NCBI RefSeq assembly: GCF_043194295.1
Contig: NZ_JBAFVK010000005.1
Direction: 5' to 3' (one strand)
Origin: Xanthobacter autotrophicus
Lineage (GTDB): Bacteria; Pseudomonadota; Alphaproteobacteria; Rhizobiales; Xanthobacteraceae
Length of the DNA stretch: 64,000 bases
The translations under genes were made by a program, and so were the position numbers. Numbering within the stretch: position 1 is the first letter of the stretch; every line of letters begins with the position of its first letter. Shown one piece after another: positions 33,275 to 41,924 of this stretch. The notes under the pieces are model-generated. The model was not told the origin of the DNA, did no database searches, and saw only the letters and a program-made list of their open reading frames with translations.

Positions 33275-34267
33275 TCAGGCCGCCTTGCGGATGCCCATGG
33301 CGCAGCGCGCCACCTCGGCGATGCCCGCCGCGTCGAGGCGGTAATGGGCATAGAGGTGGGTGGGCGGCGCGATCAGGCTGTATTCGTCGTGGATGCCGTG
33401 GCGCACCAGGCGAACGCCGGCGCCCTCGTCAGTCAACACCTCGGCGATGGCGCTGCCCAGCCCGCCCAACACATTGTGCTCCTCCACGCTCATCAGCACC
33501 TGCGAGCGGCCGGCGGCGGCGAGAATGGCGGCGCGGTCGAGGGGCTTGATGGTGGGCATGTCGATGACGCCCACGCTGTGGCCCTGCGCGTTGAGCGTCC
33601 GCGCCGCCTCGAGCGCCGGATGCACGGTCATGCCGCAGGCGATGATGGTGATCTCCTCGCCCACCATGTGCTCGATGGCCTTGCCGAAGGTGAAGGGGGT
33701 GTCGAGGGGGTACACGTCCGGCTCGCGGCCCCGGCCGATGCGGAAATAGATGGGCTCGGGATAGTCCGCCGATGCCTTGATGGCGGCCGCGAGCTGCGGG
33801 CCGTCGGCGGGCGAGACCACCGTGAGGTCGGCGATGGCCCGCATGGTGGCAATGTCCTCCGTGGCGTGGTGGGAGGTGCCGTAGAAGCCCAGCGAGATGC
33901 CGGTGTGATGGCCGATGAGCCGCACCGGCTGGGCGCAATACGCCACGTCCATGCGGATCTGCTCGCAGCACAAAAGGCCGAGGAAGGAGGCGAACGTCGC
34001 CACATAGGGCTTGAGCCCGGTGGTGGCGAGGCCGGCGGCGGCGGTCACCATGTTCTGCTCGGAAATGCCGAACTGGATGTAGCGGTCCGGATAGTGCTCG
34101 GCGAACTTGTTGAGGCCGTTGGAATATTGCAGGTCGGCGGAGCCTGCCACCACCGGCTCGCCCGCCTCCACCAGGGAGATGAGGGCGTCGGAGAGATGGC
34201 TGAGGCCGGGGGTCTTGGCATTCAGTTCGCGGTACTGCCAGGAATTGGGCGAAAGGGGCCGGTTCAT
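33275..34267 (-). CDS. Transketolase, C-terminal (pyrimidine-binding) subunit
   Basis: 330 residues covering the Pyr and C-terminal domains of a split transketolase. The conserved Glu that activates thiamine diphosphate lies in QFGISEQNMVTAAAG (about residues 66-80). Other family segments are SHHATEDIATMRAI and SVEEHNVLGGLGSAIAEV. Two-gene transketolases are usually found in specialised sugar or aromatic-side-chain pathways rather than in the Calvin/pentose cycle. Only 18 bp separate it from the upstream subunit, so the two are translated together. Confidence 0.93.
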   Translation of the reverse strand: MNRPLSPNSWQYRELNAKTPGLSHLSDALISLVEAGEPVVAGSADLQYSNGLNKFAEHYPDRYIQFGISEQNMVTAAAGLATTGLKPYVATFASFLGLLCCEQIRMDVAYCAQPVRLIGHHTGISLGFYGTSHHATEDIATMRAIADLTVVSPADGPQLAAAIKASADYPEPIYFRIGRGREPDVYPLDTPFTFGKAIEHMVGEEITIIACGMTVHPALEAARTLNAQGHSVGVIDMPTIKPLDRAAILAAAGRSQVLMSVEEHNVLGGLGSAIAEVLTDEGAGVRLVRHGIHDEYSLIAPPTHLYAHYRLDAAGIAEVARCAMGIRKAA

Positions 34268-34285
34268 GGAAGGGACGTCCTCGGC

Positions 34286-35179
34286 TCAGATGGTGCGGTT
34301 CATGATTTCCTCGACAGCCCGTGCAGCGTCCGAGGGGTCGAGATAGCCGAGGTGCCAGCCGGGCTCGGTCTCCATGTAGGAGACGCCCTTGCCCTTCAGG
34401 GTGCGGGCGATGATGCAGCAGGGCCTGGTGCGCGCCTCATCCGCCTTCACCTGCCGCAGCAGGGTGGTGAGGGCGTCGAGGTCGTGGCCATCCACGGTGT
34501 GGACCTCCCAGCCGAAGGCGCGCCATTTCTCGTCCAGCGGCTCGATGCCCATCACGTCGTCCACCGCGCCGTCGAGCTGGAAGCCGTTGCGGTCGATGAT
34601 GGCGACGAGGTTCGAGGCCTTGTGGTGGGCCGCCGAGATGGCCGCTTCCCACACCTGTCCCTCCTGCATCTCGCCGTCGCCGAGCATGACGAAGACGTTG
34701 AAGGCCCGGTCCTGCATCCGTCCGCCCAGCGCCATGCCGAGGCCGGCGGAGAGCGCGTGGCCGATGGAGCCGGAGGAGAAGTCGATGCCCGGCACCTTGC
34801 GCATGTCCGGGTGGTCGCCGAGCGGATTGCCGAGGCGGGTGTAGTTGTCCAGCGTCTCGCGGTCGATGTAGCCGAACTCGGCGAGGATGGGGAACAGGCC
34901 CACGGCGGCGTGGCCCTTGCCCATCAGGAAGCGGTCGCGGTCGGGCCGGCGCGGGTCGCCGTGGGCGATGTCCATCACGTCGTAATAGAGCGCGGCGAAG
35001 ATCTCTGCGGCGGAGAACACCGAGCTGTAGTGGCCGACCTTCGCCACCTCGATCAGCCGGATGGTCTCCAGCCGCACGAAGCGCGCCTTCTCCCGCAGCA
35101 GGGCAAGGGTTTCGGCGGTGGGGCGGAAGTTGGACGCGGGCCGCGCGTCGGAGGGCAGGGTGCGTTCGCGTGCGCTCAT
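34286..35179 (-). CDS. Transketolase, N-terminal (diphosphate-binding) subunit
   Basis: 297 residues holding the ThDP diphosphate-binding domain. Visible are GKGHAAVGLFPIL, the phosphate-binding GSIGHALSAGLGMALG, and the metal/ThDP motif starting GDGEMQEGQVWEA and ending in NLVAIIDRNG. It pairs with the following gene to form one active enzyme. ATG 35179 (MSARERTLPSD) is preferred; the frame is open to 35293, reaching the palindrome at 35282-35293. It is first in a probable three-gene operon with the other subunit and the cupin dioxygenase. Confidence 0.93.
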   Translation of the reverse strand: MSARERTLPSDARPASNFRPTAETLALLREKARFVRLETIRLIEVAKVGHYSSVFSAAEIFAALYYDVMDIAHGDPRRPDRDRFLMGKGHAAVGLFPILAEFGYIDRETLDNYTRLGNPLGDHPDMRKVPGIDFSSGSIGHALSAGLGMALGGRMQDRAFNVFVMLGDGEMQEGQVWEAAISAAHHKASNLVAIIDRNGFQLDGAVDDVMGIEPLDEKWRAFGWEVHTVDGHDLDALTTLLRQVKADEARTRPCCIIARTLKGKGVSYMETEPGWHLGYLDPSDAARAVEEIMNRTI

Positions 35180-35281
35180 GAAGGCTCTCTGTCTGGGCGT
35201 TCCCCGGGACCGGCCGCCTGTCGCCTTCACGCCCGGCGGGTGCGAGGCGGATGAGCGGCATCGGCTCCGGTTCAATAAAAT

Positions 35282-35293
35282 ATGATATATCAT
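35282..35293. promoter_or_regulatory. Perfect 12-bp palindrome ATGATATATCAT upstream of the transketolase operon
   Basis: AT-only-core palindrome in otherwise GC-rich DNA, about 105 bp upstream of the transketolase start. It looks like an operator for a dimeric regulator, for example of the GntR type. No regulator gene is adjacent. Confidence 0.5.
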
Positions 35294-35350
35294 CTATCAA
35301 GACGCGTGCCTAGCGGGCTGGGGAGAGAACGCTTGGGGACGTGTGAAACG

Positions 35351-35379
35351 AAAAAGGCCCCGGCGGGTGCCGGGGCCTT
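35351..35379 (-). terminator. Intrinsic terminator of the Bax-inhibitor-1 gene
   Basis: Eleven-bp stem AAGGCCCCGGC/GCCGGGGCCTT (35354-35364 with 35369-35379), followed on the minus strand by TTTTT. It is separated from the gene by palindromic element B. Confidence 0.85.
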
Positions 35380-35420
35380 AAACCTTCAGAGCGAGGATCG
35401 CGACGTTGCCGCCGCGACCT

Positions 35421-35478
35421 TAGAGCGTTAACGCGTCTTCTTCACGCGAACCGGTATCCACTTTGCTCGAAAACGCTG
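35421..35478. repeat. Rhizobiales-type mosaic palindromic element, copy B
   Basis: TTAGAGCGTTAACGCGTC then TTCTTCACGCGAACCGGTAT, ending CTCGAAAACGCT. Its reverse complement lines up with copy C (59229-59306): GCATTTTCAAGCGAAGCGGA matches GCGTTTTCGAGCAAAGTGGA, and both end in GCGTTAAC. It lies between the Bax-inhibitor gene and its terminator. Confidence 0.8.
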
Positions 35479-35483
35479 TGGCG

Positions 35484-36269
35484 TCAGTTGTTACGGTTGC
35501 CGAACAGCTGGAGCAGCATCATGAACATGTTGATGAAGTCCAGGTACAACGAGAGCGCGCCCATGATGGCCTTCTTGCCGGCCACCGTGCCGTCGTCACC
35601 GACGAAATACATCTCCTTGATGCGCTGGGTGTCGTAGGCGGTGAGGCCCGCGAACACCAGCACGCCCACCACGGACACGATGAACTGCAGCATCGTCGAG
35701 CCGAGGAAGATGTTCACCACCGAGGCGATGATGATGCCGAACAGGCCCATCATCAGGAACGAGCCCATGCCGCTCAGATCCTTCTTCGTGGTGTAGCCGT
35801 AGAGGCTCAAAGCGCCGAAGGTGGCCGCGGTGATGAAGAACACCCGCACGATGCTCTCGTGCGTGTACACGAGGAAGATCGTGGACAGGGACGTTCCCAC
35901 CAGGGCCGCATAGACCCAGAAGGTGATCTGCGCCGCCGATACGCTCATGCGCTCGATGCGGAAGCTCAGGAAGAATACAGCGGCGAGCGGCGCGAACATC
36001 ACCACCCACTTGAGCGGGCTCACGAACAGCGCGTAGCCGAACTGAGTCAGCATGATGCCGCCCGCCACGCGACCGGCCGCCTGGCTCGGATCGGTGGTCA
36101 CCGACAGCAGGTAAATGCCGAGCGCCGCCGCACCGGTGATGGCGAGGCCCAGCGCCATGTAATTGTAGACGCTGAGCATATACGTGCGGAGGCCCTGGTC
36201 GATCGCGGCCTGCGAGCGTGCCACCGACGGGTTGAAACGCCCGGCGACGTTGCGATCATAATCGGACAT
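35484..36269 (-). CDS. Bax inhibitor-1/YccA family membrane protein
   Basis: 261-residue protein with seven predicted membrane helices and the family pattern FNPSVARSQAAIDQGLRTYM at the N-terminus, FITAATFGALSLYGYTTKKD in the middle and GLTAYDTQRIKEMY before the last helix. Bacterial members are pH-sensitive calcium leak channels (BsYetJ) or interact with FtsH (YccA); the role in this organism is unknown. The ribosome site GGGGAAC is directly upstream of ATG 36269. It is monocistronic. Confidence 0.93.
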   Translation of the reverse strand: MSDYDRNVAGRFNPSVARSQAAIDQGLRTYMLSVYNYMALGLAITGAAALGIYLLSVTTDPSQAAGRVAGGIMLTQFGYALFVSPLKWVVMFAPLAAVFFLSFRIERMSVSAAQITFWVYAALVGTSLSTIFLVYTHESIVRVFFITAATFGALSLYGYTTKKDLSGMGSFLMMGLFGIIIASVVNIFLGSTMLQFIVSVVGVLVFAGLTAYDTQRIKEMYFVGDDGTVAGKKAIMGALSLYLDFINMFMMLLQLFGNRNN

Positions 36270-36579
36270 CGTCGTTCCCCTTTGAGAAATCGAGTGACGC
36301 GCCAGCCGACCGGAGCCAAGCCTACGCGTCCGAGGTCAATATGGTGGGTTCGCGAAAGGGCGGCAAGACAAGCCAGGATGAAATTTACGCAAGGTCACTT
36401 TACGTCAGGTGGTGACCCGCCTTCGCACCTGCATATAATTGCAACCGGGCTGGGGTGTAGGCGCGATGGGGACGCAGGGGGCCGACGAAGCGCGCAGGGG
36501 AGAGGCGTTCGCTGCACCGCATCGCGGCGGGCGGGAGCTTTGCCGGCTTGTCGCCTTTGCCGCCCGGTGGGGTGCGCCA

Positions 36580-37374
36580 ATGCGTCTCGTCTTGTCCGTG
36601 TGGGCCCTCATGCTCTTTGCCGCCTTGCCCGCCCGGGCGGGGGCGTGGACCCAGGAGGAAGGACACGGCCAAGTCATCCTGCAGGGCAGCGCGGTGCATT
36701 CCGGCTCCGAGTTCGGCCCGTCCTCCAAACTCTACGACAGCCGGCCTTACGACAAGGTGGAGGCGACCCTCGTCTTCGAATATGGCGCCTCCGACTGGCT
36801 GACCCTCATCATCGCTCCGCAGTTCCTCGCGGTGGACCTGGGCGCGCCGGCGCCAACCTCCTATGCCGGACCGGGCTATACGGACGCGGGCGCGCGGGTG
36901 CGGATCTACAACGAAAACGACGTGGTGGTCTCGGCGCAGGTGGTCGGCCGCCTGCCCGGCACCGGCAATTCCCAGAGCGCGGCGGCGGTGGGTTATGAGG
37001 ACGCCGAACTGGACCTGAGGCTGCTCGCCGGCTGGTCCTTCCCGCTGTTCGGCAAAGCCGCCTTCCTCGACCTGGAGGCGGCGCAGCGCCTGCGCTTCGG
37101 CGATCCGCCGGACGAGTTCCACCTCGACCTGACGCTCGGCGTGCGGGTGGCCGAGCGCTGGCAGGTCCTGTTCCAGTCCTTCAACGTGATCTCGGAAGGA
37201 GCAGGGGAGGGGCCGTATTTCGGCACCTCGTATGAATATTACAAGCTCCAGCTCGGCGCCGCCTATGACCTGAGCGAGGCCGTGACGCTGGGCGTCGCCC
37301 TGGTCTCCACGGTCTTTGCCCGCAACGCGCCGCAGGAGAATGGGGTGGTGCTCACCGGCTTCTATCGCTTCTGA
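36580..37374 (+). CDS. Exported outer-membrane beta-barrel-like protein
   Basis: 264 residues beginning with a clear signal peptide (MRLVLSVWALMLFAALPARAG). The rest alternates polar and hydrophobic residues in strand-like stretches and ends in an aromatic residue (GVVLTGFYRF), as outer-membrane barrels do. There is no recognised domain. The frame is open to 36439, but the signal peptide fixes the start at ATG 36580. An inverted repeat GGTCAC/GTGACC (36393-36398, 36412-36417) lies in the 310-bp upstream gap, which otherwise holds a TATAAT-like box near 36434. Confidence 0.75.
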   Translation: MRLVLSVWALMLFAALPARAGAWTQEEGHGQVILQGSAVHSGSEFGPSSKLYDSRPYDKVEATLVFEYGASDWLTLIIAPQFLAVDLGAPAPTSYAGPGYTDAGARVRIYNENDVVVSAQVVGRLPGTGNSQSAAAVGYEDAELDLRLLAGWSFPLFGKAAFLDLEAAQRLRFGDPPDEFHLDLTLGVRVAERWQVLFQSFNVISEGAGEGPYFGTSYEYYKLQLGAAYDLSEAVTLGVALVSTVFARNAPQENGVVLTGFYRF

Positions 37375-37376
37375 CT

Positions 37377-38306
37377 TCAGCGCTTTTCAGGCGTCGTGGT
37401 GACGAGGCGGATGCCGAGGGCGATGGGCACGATGCCGACGAGGTCGAAAGGCGGGATCTTCTCCCCCAGCAGCAGCCAGCCGAACATCAGCCCGAGGGGC
37501 GGCATCAGGAAGTGCAGGGCACTGGCGCGGGTGGCGCTGGTGCGGCCGAGGATGAAGAACCACAGGCTGAACGCCCCCACCGATCCGGCAAGCGTCAGGT
37601 AGGCGAAGGACAAGGCCAGCGGCACGGTGAGATGCACGTCGGCGAGGTCCTCACGCCACAGCGCGACCGGTAGCAAAGCGAGCCCGCCGGCAAGGGACTG
37701 GATGCCGCTGCCCACCCACAGGGAGGCGGAGGTGCGCACCCGCTTGAACAGCAGCGTCGCCGCCGCCAGCGTCACCAGAGCGCCGGCCACATAGGCCACC
37801 CCCACCGGGTCCTCGTGACCGGAGACGATGCGCGAGCGCACCACCAGCGCCACCCCCGCCATGCCCAGCACCAGGCCGCCGAGCTTGCGGCCGGTCAGCC
37901 GCTCTCCCAGCAGGGGCGCCGCCGCCAGCGCCGTGAGCAGCGGATTGGCGGAGATGAGCACCGCCGTCAGCCCCGACGACACATGGGTCATGCCCACATA
38001 GCTGAGGCCGAGATAGCAGGTGTTGTTGAGGATCCCCATCAGCGCCAGGGCCATGAGGTCGCGCCGCGTGAGCCGCGAGAATTCTGCGCGCGGCAAAAGG
38101 AGGGCGCAGCCTGCCAGCACGATGCTGCCGGCGATGAGGAAGCGGGACGCCAGCAGCAGCAAAGGCGGGCAATCCGCCAACGCGATCTTGGCCACGGCAA
38201 AGGCCGAACTCCAGATCAGGCAGAACAGGATGATCAGGAGCGGCAGGGCGTTGGGTCGGCCGGCGACGGCAGGGGGCGCTTCGATGGCGCGGAGGGGCAA
38301 ACTCAC
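37377..38306 (-). CDS. EamA/DMT-family transporter
   Basis: 309-residue drug/metabolite transporter with ten predicted membrane helices in two EamA repeats (first FCLIWSSAFAVAKIALADCP, second AYVAGALVTLAAATLLFKRV, ending FGWLLLGEKIPPFDLVGI). The substrate is unknown; many act as amino-acid or metabolite exporters. GTG 38306 with GGAGGT five bases upstream is the obvious start although the frame is open to 38525. It is divergent from a LysR gene, which probably controls it. Confidence 0.93.
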   Translation of the reverse strand: MSLPLRAIEAPPAVAGRPNALPLLIILFCLIWSSAFAVAKIALADCPPLLLLASRFLIAGSIVLAGCALLLPRAEFSRLTRRDLMALALMGILNNTCYLGLSYVGMTHVSSGLTAVLISANPLLTALAAAPLLGERLTGRKLGGLVLGMAGVALVVRSRIVSGHEDPVGVAYVAGALVTLAAATLLFKRVRTSASLWVGSGIQSLAGGLALLPVALWREDLADVHLTVPLALSFAYLTLAGSVGAFSLWFFILGRTSATRASALHFLMPPLGLMFGWLLLGEKIPPFDLVGIVPIALGIRLVTTTPEKR

Positions 38307-38430
38307 GGGGACCTCCTTGACCGCCGAGGGCACCGTGTTGGGGACCCGCCTTGGCCAGAGACCACGAAATGAGGGAATTGAAAAATTGAATGTCATGATG
38401 TTGACTAGTGGATAATCGAATGAGGCCACC
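38307..38430. promoter_or_regulatory. Divergent EamA/LysR intergenic region
   Basis: 124 bp. Around 38375-38425 it becomes AT-rich (GAATTGAAAAATTGAATG, then TGTCATGATGTTGACTAG), with direct and inverted ATTGAA/TCATGA elements. This is the usual place for a LysR operator and overlapping promoters. Confidence 0.45.
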
Positions 38431-39294
38431 ATGCTCGATATGGATCTGCTGAAAGCCTTCGTGAGCGTGGTGGATGCCGGCGGCTTCACCCGCGCCGGAG
38501 AGCGCGTCCACCGCACGCAGTCCACGGTGAGCCAGCAGATCCGCCGGCTGGAGGACCAGCTCGGACATCAGTTGCTGGTGAGGGACACGCGCGGCGTGAC
38601 CCCGACCGCCGAGGGCGAGCGGCTGCTCGGCTACGCCCGGCAGATCCTCGCCCTGGGGGCGGAAGCGCGCGCCGCGCTCACGGGGGCGCCGCCGCCCCGG
38701 GTGGTGCGGCTCGGCATTCCCGACGATTTCGCCCTGGTGGCGCTGACCGGGGTCATCGCCGAATTCGTCCGGGCCCTGCCGGGGGTGCGGCTCGCCGTCA
38801 CCTGCGGCCTCAGCCGCGACCTGTCCTCCGCCATGGTGCGCGGCGAGCTGGACATCGTGCTGATGAAGCGCGAGCCTGGCAGCGGCCCGGCGGAGGCGGT
38901 GTGGCCCGAGCGGCTCTACTGGGTGGCGGGGCGCGACGCGGCGCCGGCCCCCGGAACGGTGGAGCTGGTGGCCTTCCGGCAGGGCTGCCTGTATCGCAAC
39001 CGCGCGGTCCAGGCGTTGGAGAAGATCGGTCGTCCGTGGCGCATCGCCTATGAATGCCCGAGCCTCATCGGCATCGAAGCGGCGCTGGCCGGAGGTCTCG
39101 GCGTGGCCGTGCTCAATGCGCGGTCTATCGGCCCGCGGCTGCGGGTGCTGGACGATCCCGACCTCTGGCCGCCGGTGCCGCCCACCGAACTGACCCTCCT
39201 GGTGGCGGAACGCCCGTGTGCCGCCACGCGCGACCTCGCCGGGCTGATCATCTCCTTCTGCGACCGGGAGGCCGGCCTCGAACACGCCGCCTGA
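38431..39294 (+). CDS. LysR-family transcriptional regulator
   Basis: 287 residues. The winged helix-turn-helix spans about 1-62 (LLKAFVSVVDAGGFTRAGER, then VHRTQSTVSQQIRRLEDQLG). A periplasmic-binding-protein-like effector domain spans about 88-280. It is divergent from the EamA exporter gene, the classical LysR-target arrangement; the effector is probably the exporter's substrate, which is inference. Confidence 0.94.
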   Translation: MLDMDLLKAFVSVVDAGGFTRAGERVHRTQSTVSQQIRRLEDQLGHQLLVRDTRGVTPTAEGERLLGYARQILALGAEARAALTGAPPPRVVRLGIPDDFALVALTGVIAEFVRALPGVRLAVTCGLSRDLSSAMVRGELDIVLMKREPGSGPAEAVWPERLYWVAGRDAAPAPGTVELVAFRQGCLYRNRAVQALEKIGRPWRIAYECPSLIGIEAALAGGLGVAVLNARSIGPRLRVLDDPDLWPPVPPTELTLLVAERPCAATRDLAGLIISFCDREAGLEHAA

Positions 39295-39326
39295 GTGCGA
39301 CCGCGCCGAGGCGGCGCCACAACCGC

Positions 39327-40124
39327 CTAGGCGGAATGCCCGGCGGCTTCCAGGATCAGGTTGGTGATTTCCAGCGGGTGGGAGATCAGCGACAGATGGC
39401 TGGATTTCACCTCGATGGTCTTTGCACCCATGCGCCGCGCCATGAACCGCTCGAGGTCGGGATTGATGGTGCGGTCTTCCGTGGAGACGGCATAGAAGCT
39501 CGGCTTCGAGCGCCAGGCCGCCTGCGTGGTCCTGCCGGTGAGCAGCGCCTTCCGGAAGGGCTGCTGGACGGCGTACAGCACCCGCGCCTGGGCGGGAGGG
39601 AGGTCGCCCGCGAAGTCGCGGAGGAACGCTTCCTCGGTGAGGCGCCCCTCATCGCCGTCGAAGACGATGCCGGCGGTTGCCGGTGGGGTCGCAAAGGTCT
39701 TCGCCAGAGCCGTGTAGTCCTCGCCGGCGTCGGGGGCCCGTGCGGCCACATAGACCAGCGACGATACGTTGGGATGCAGGCCGGCCTCGGTGACGATCAT
39801 CCCTGAAAAGGAATGTCCGACCAGCACCGTCGGACCATTCTGCCGCTCCAGCACCCGCAGGGTCGCGGCCACGGCATCCGGCAGCGTCGTGAGGGGGTTC
39901 TGCACGGATGTGGCATTGAGCCCGGCCGCCTGCAGCCGGGCGATGACCTCCGACCAGCACGACCCGTCGGCGAACAGACCGTGCACGAGCACGATATTGC
40001 GGGATACCGCCGCGGCAGCGGTAGCAGCGGTAGCAGCGGTCGCGGCCATGCCGCGGCTGGAAACGAGGGACGCCGCCGCGCCGGCTATCAGGGCTGTGGA
40101 AAACGCACGTCGGTTCATATCCAT
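39327..40124 (-). CDS. Exported alpha/beta hydrolase
   Basis: 265 residues. The N-terminus MDMNRRAFSTALIAGAAASL resembles a Tat-type signal with the twin Arg in NRRAF. The hydrolase core begins with the oxyanion region IVLVHGLFADGSCW. The nucleophile Ser is in VGHSFSGM (about 104-111), the acid is probably in STEDRTINPD, and the His is in SSHLSLISHP. It is of the salicylate-esterase/hydroxynitrile-lyase-like group. The substrate is unknown. The signal peptide contains an AAT/AAA repeat encoded by three copies of a 9-bp unit (40015-40041). Confidence 0.88.
   Translation of the reverse strand: MDMNRRAFSTALIAGAAASLVSSRGMAATAATAATAAAAVSRNIVLVHGLFADGSCWSEVIARLQAAGLNATSVQNPLTTLPDAVAATLRVLERQNGPTVLVGHSFSGMIVTEAGLHPNVSSLVYVAARAPDAGEDYTALAKTFATPPATAGIVFDGDEGRLTEEAFLRDFAGDLPPAQARVLYAVQQPFRKALLTGRTTQAAWRSKPSFYAVSTEDRTINPDLERFMARRMGAKTIEVKSSHLSLISHPLEITNLILEAAGHSA
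40015..40041. repeat. Three tandem 9-bp units in a signal-peptide region
   Basis: GCAGCGGTA, GCAGCGGTA, GCAGCGGTC on the plus strand, within the coding sequence for the Ala/Thr-rich end of the signal peptide of the 39327-40124 gene. Confidence 0.8.
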
Positions 40125-40324
40125 GATGTGTTCCTTCCCCCCCAGAGGTTGCAGCGCGACGGGTGTCGCGTGCCTCGAAAGCTAAGGGGGCCGGCCCATC
40201 GGGTCTTTCGCGTCACACCGCGGATTGCGGGATCGCAGGGCGTCCAGCCGCGAGTGCCGCGATTGGCTCCGGTTGACCGCACGAGCGTGAGCGCCTCCAC
40301 TCTCCGGGAGGCCCGACCGGTATC

Positions 40325-41266
40325 CTATTCGCTCACCAGCAGCCGCCGGCCGATCTCGCCGATGCCGATCAGGCCGGGGGTGGCGTGCGTCACCACATGG
40401 ATGGGGATGAGCGACAGGCGGTCGAGATAGGGCGGATGTTCCTCGAAGGCGGCACGGAACGGGCTTTCGGTGAACAAGGGCGCCATGGCCCGGCCGATGC
40501 CCCCGCCCACATAGACGCCGCCCTTGGCATCGAAGGCGAGGGCGAGGTCGCCCAGCACCCGGCCGAGCAGGCGCAGGAAAATGTGGCAGCTTTCCTTTTC
40601 CTGCCACTGGCCGTCCAGCGCCGCCTTGATGATGGCGTGGGACGACAACTGCTCGCCGGAGAGGATCCGGTGCAGCCGCACCAGTCCCGGCCCGGACAGG
40701 ACGTGCTCCACCGAGACCGGCCCCAGGTCGCGCACCAGATGGGCGACGATGCGGGCCTCGTCCGTGGTCACCGCGCCAAGGCGCATGTGGCCGGCTTCGC
40801 TCGGAAGCACCTCGTAGCCGTCTTCCCGGGGCAGGATGAGGGCGGTGCCGAGCCCGGTTCCGGGGCCCGACAGCAGCATGGGGGCGCCGGCGACGCGGCG
40901 GCCGGTGCCCACTTCCATCAGGTCGTCGCGGGTCAGCAGCGGCAGGCCGTGGGCGAGGGCCTCGAAATCATTGAGCACGGTGAGGTGCAGGAAGGACAGT
41001 TCCCGGGCGAGGGCCTCGCTGGAGAAGCGCCAGTTCCGGTTGGTCAACCGCACGGTGTCGCCGTCGATGGGACCGGCAACGGCGAGCGCCGCGCAGCGGG
41101 GCGGCTCGCCACCAAGCGAATCAAGATAGGTCTTGAGCAGGTCCTCGATCGACCCGTAGGAGTCGTTGGCCTCAAGGCGAATGTCGAACGGCACCCCGTC
41201 CACACCTGCGCGGGCGATGCGCGTGGTGGTTCCGCCGATGTCCGCAAGCAATACGGTGGGAGCCAT
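40325..41266 (-). CDS. glk: Glucokinase
   Basis: 313-residue Glk-family kinase that phosphorylates glucose with ATP. The ATP phosphate-1 motif is LLADIGGTTTRIARAG near the N-terminus. The sugar-binding segments are LTNRNWRFS and LNDFEALAHG, the adenosine motif is VLSGPGLVRLHR, and GGVYVGGGIGRAM lies near the end. It lacks the ROK cysteine-rich zinc motif, so it belongs to the classical proteobacterial Glk family. ATG 41266 gives the usual size; the open frame to 41440 is not used. Confidence 0.96.
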   Translation of the reverse strand: MAPTVLLADIGGTTTRIARAGVDGVPFDIRLEANDSYGSIEDLLKTYLDSLGGEPPRCAALAVAGPIDGDTVRLTNRNWRFSSEALARELSFLHLTVLNDFEALAHGLPLLTRDDLMEVGTGRRVAGAPMLLSGPGTGLGTALILPREDGYEVLPSEAGHMRLGAVTTDEARIVAHLVRDLGPVSVEHVLSGPGLVRLHRILSGEQLSSHAIIKAALDGQWQEKESCHIFLRLLGRVLGDLALAFDAKGGVYVGGGIGRAMAPLFTESPFRAAFEEHPPYLDRLSLIPIHVVTHATPGLIGIGEIGRRLLVSE

Positions 41267-41924
41267 GGGAGAGTCCGATGGATAGGGCGCCTCGCGCATG
41301 GGACGCCGATGCAGTCGCGATCGAGGCCTGCTGCGCTCAGCGCCTTGTAATTTAAGCCCGAACCGCCCGGCCTGTCGGAGCCGGTCGGATGCGTGCTCTA
41401 CTGCGCCAAGCGCCGGCCGGACGCAAGCGCCGGTTGCCATCCGTTCCGGCTACTGAGATGGCTTGCCCGTTCTTCTCAGGGCGGGGCATGGCGGCTGCGG
41501 ACAGTCGACCATAGCGACAGGATCGGCTCAGGCCGGTCACGTCCCCGAGACCTGCCAACCGAAATGATCGCAGGAGAACCGGAGCGATCCATGCCGCGGC
41601 GGCCGCGCGGTACGGTGGATCCGCTCTGCGCGACCCCGGTGAAACCGTTCGGACAGTTGGCGCGGAACGGCTCCCGGCGGGGCCCGGCCGCCTGCGGCCA
41701 TGGGTAAGGTGGCGCCGTGCCTTCACGTGCCGTAAGCTCACACTGAAATTGTGTGTCCGGCCAAACTGTGCGTCTCATGCAGATGGGGGCTGGCGGGACC
41801 GCAGCTTCGACGTACATAAGCTGAGATCGGCTTCGGTCCGCGGCGCGGTCGGCGGGAGATGCCGGTACGGGGCAACACGGCGATGCGGCTTTGCCGCGGC
41901 GCCCGAAAGGCATGGCGAAGCGCA
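41267..41924. other. 658-bp gap between glk and timA, no gene recognised
   Basis: Both strands were read. The open frames present have no family resemblance and abnormal composition. A nested inverted repeat (GGACCG...CGGTCC around CAGCTT/AAGCTG, about 41798-41839) lies near the 3' end and may belong to the timA leader. No RNA gene was recognised. Confidence 0.55.

Noticed and set aside
33344..35254. Plus-strand open frame of 636 codons opposite the transketolase genes
   Set aside because: His/Gly/Glu-rich shadow of two clearly coding minus-strand genes.
41393..41741. Open frames in the glk-timA gap
   Set aside because: No ribosome site, no motif, and abnormal composition on both strands.
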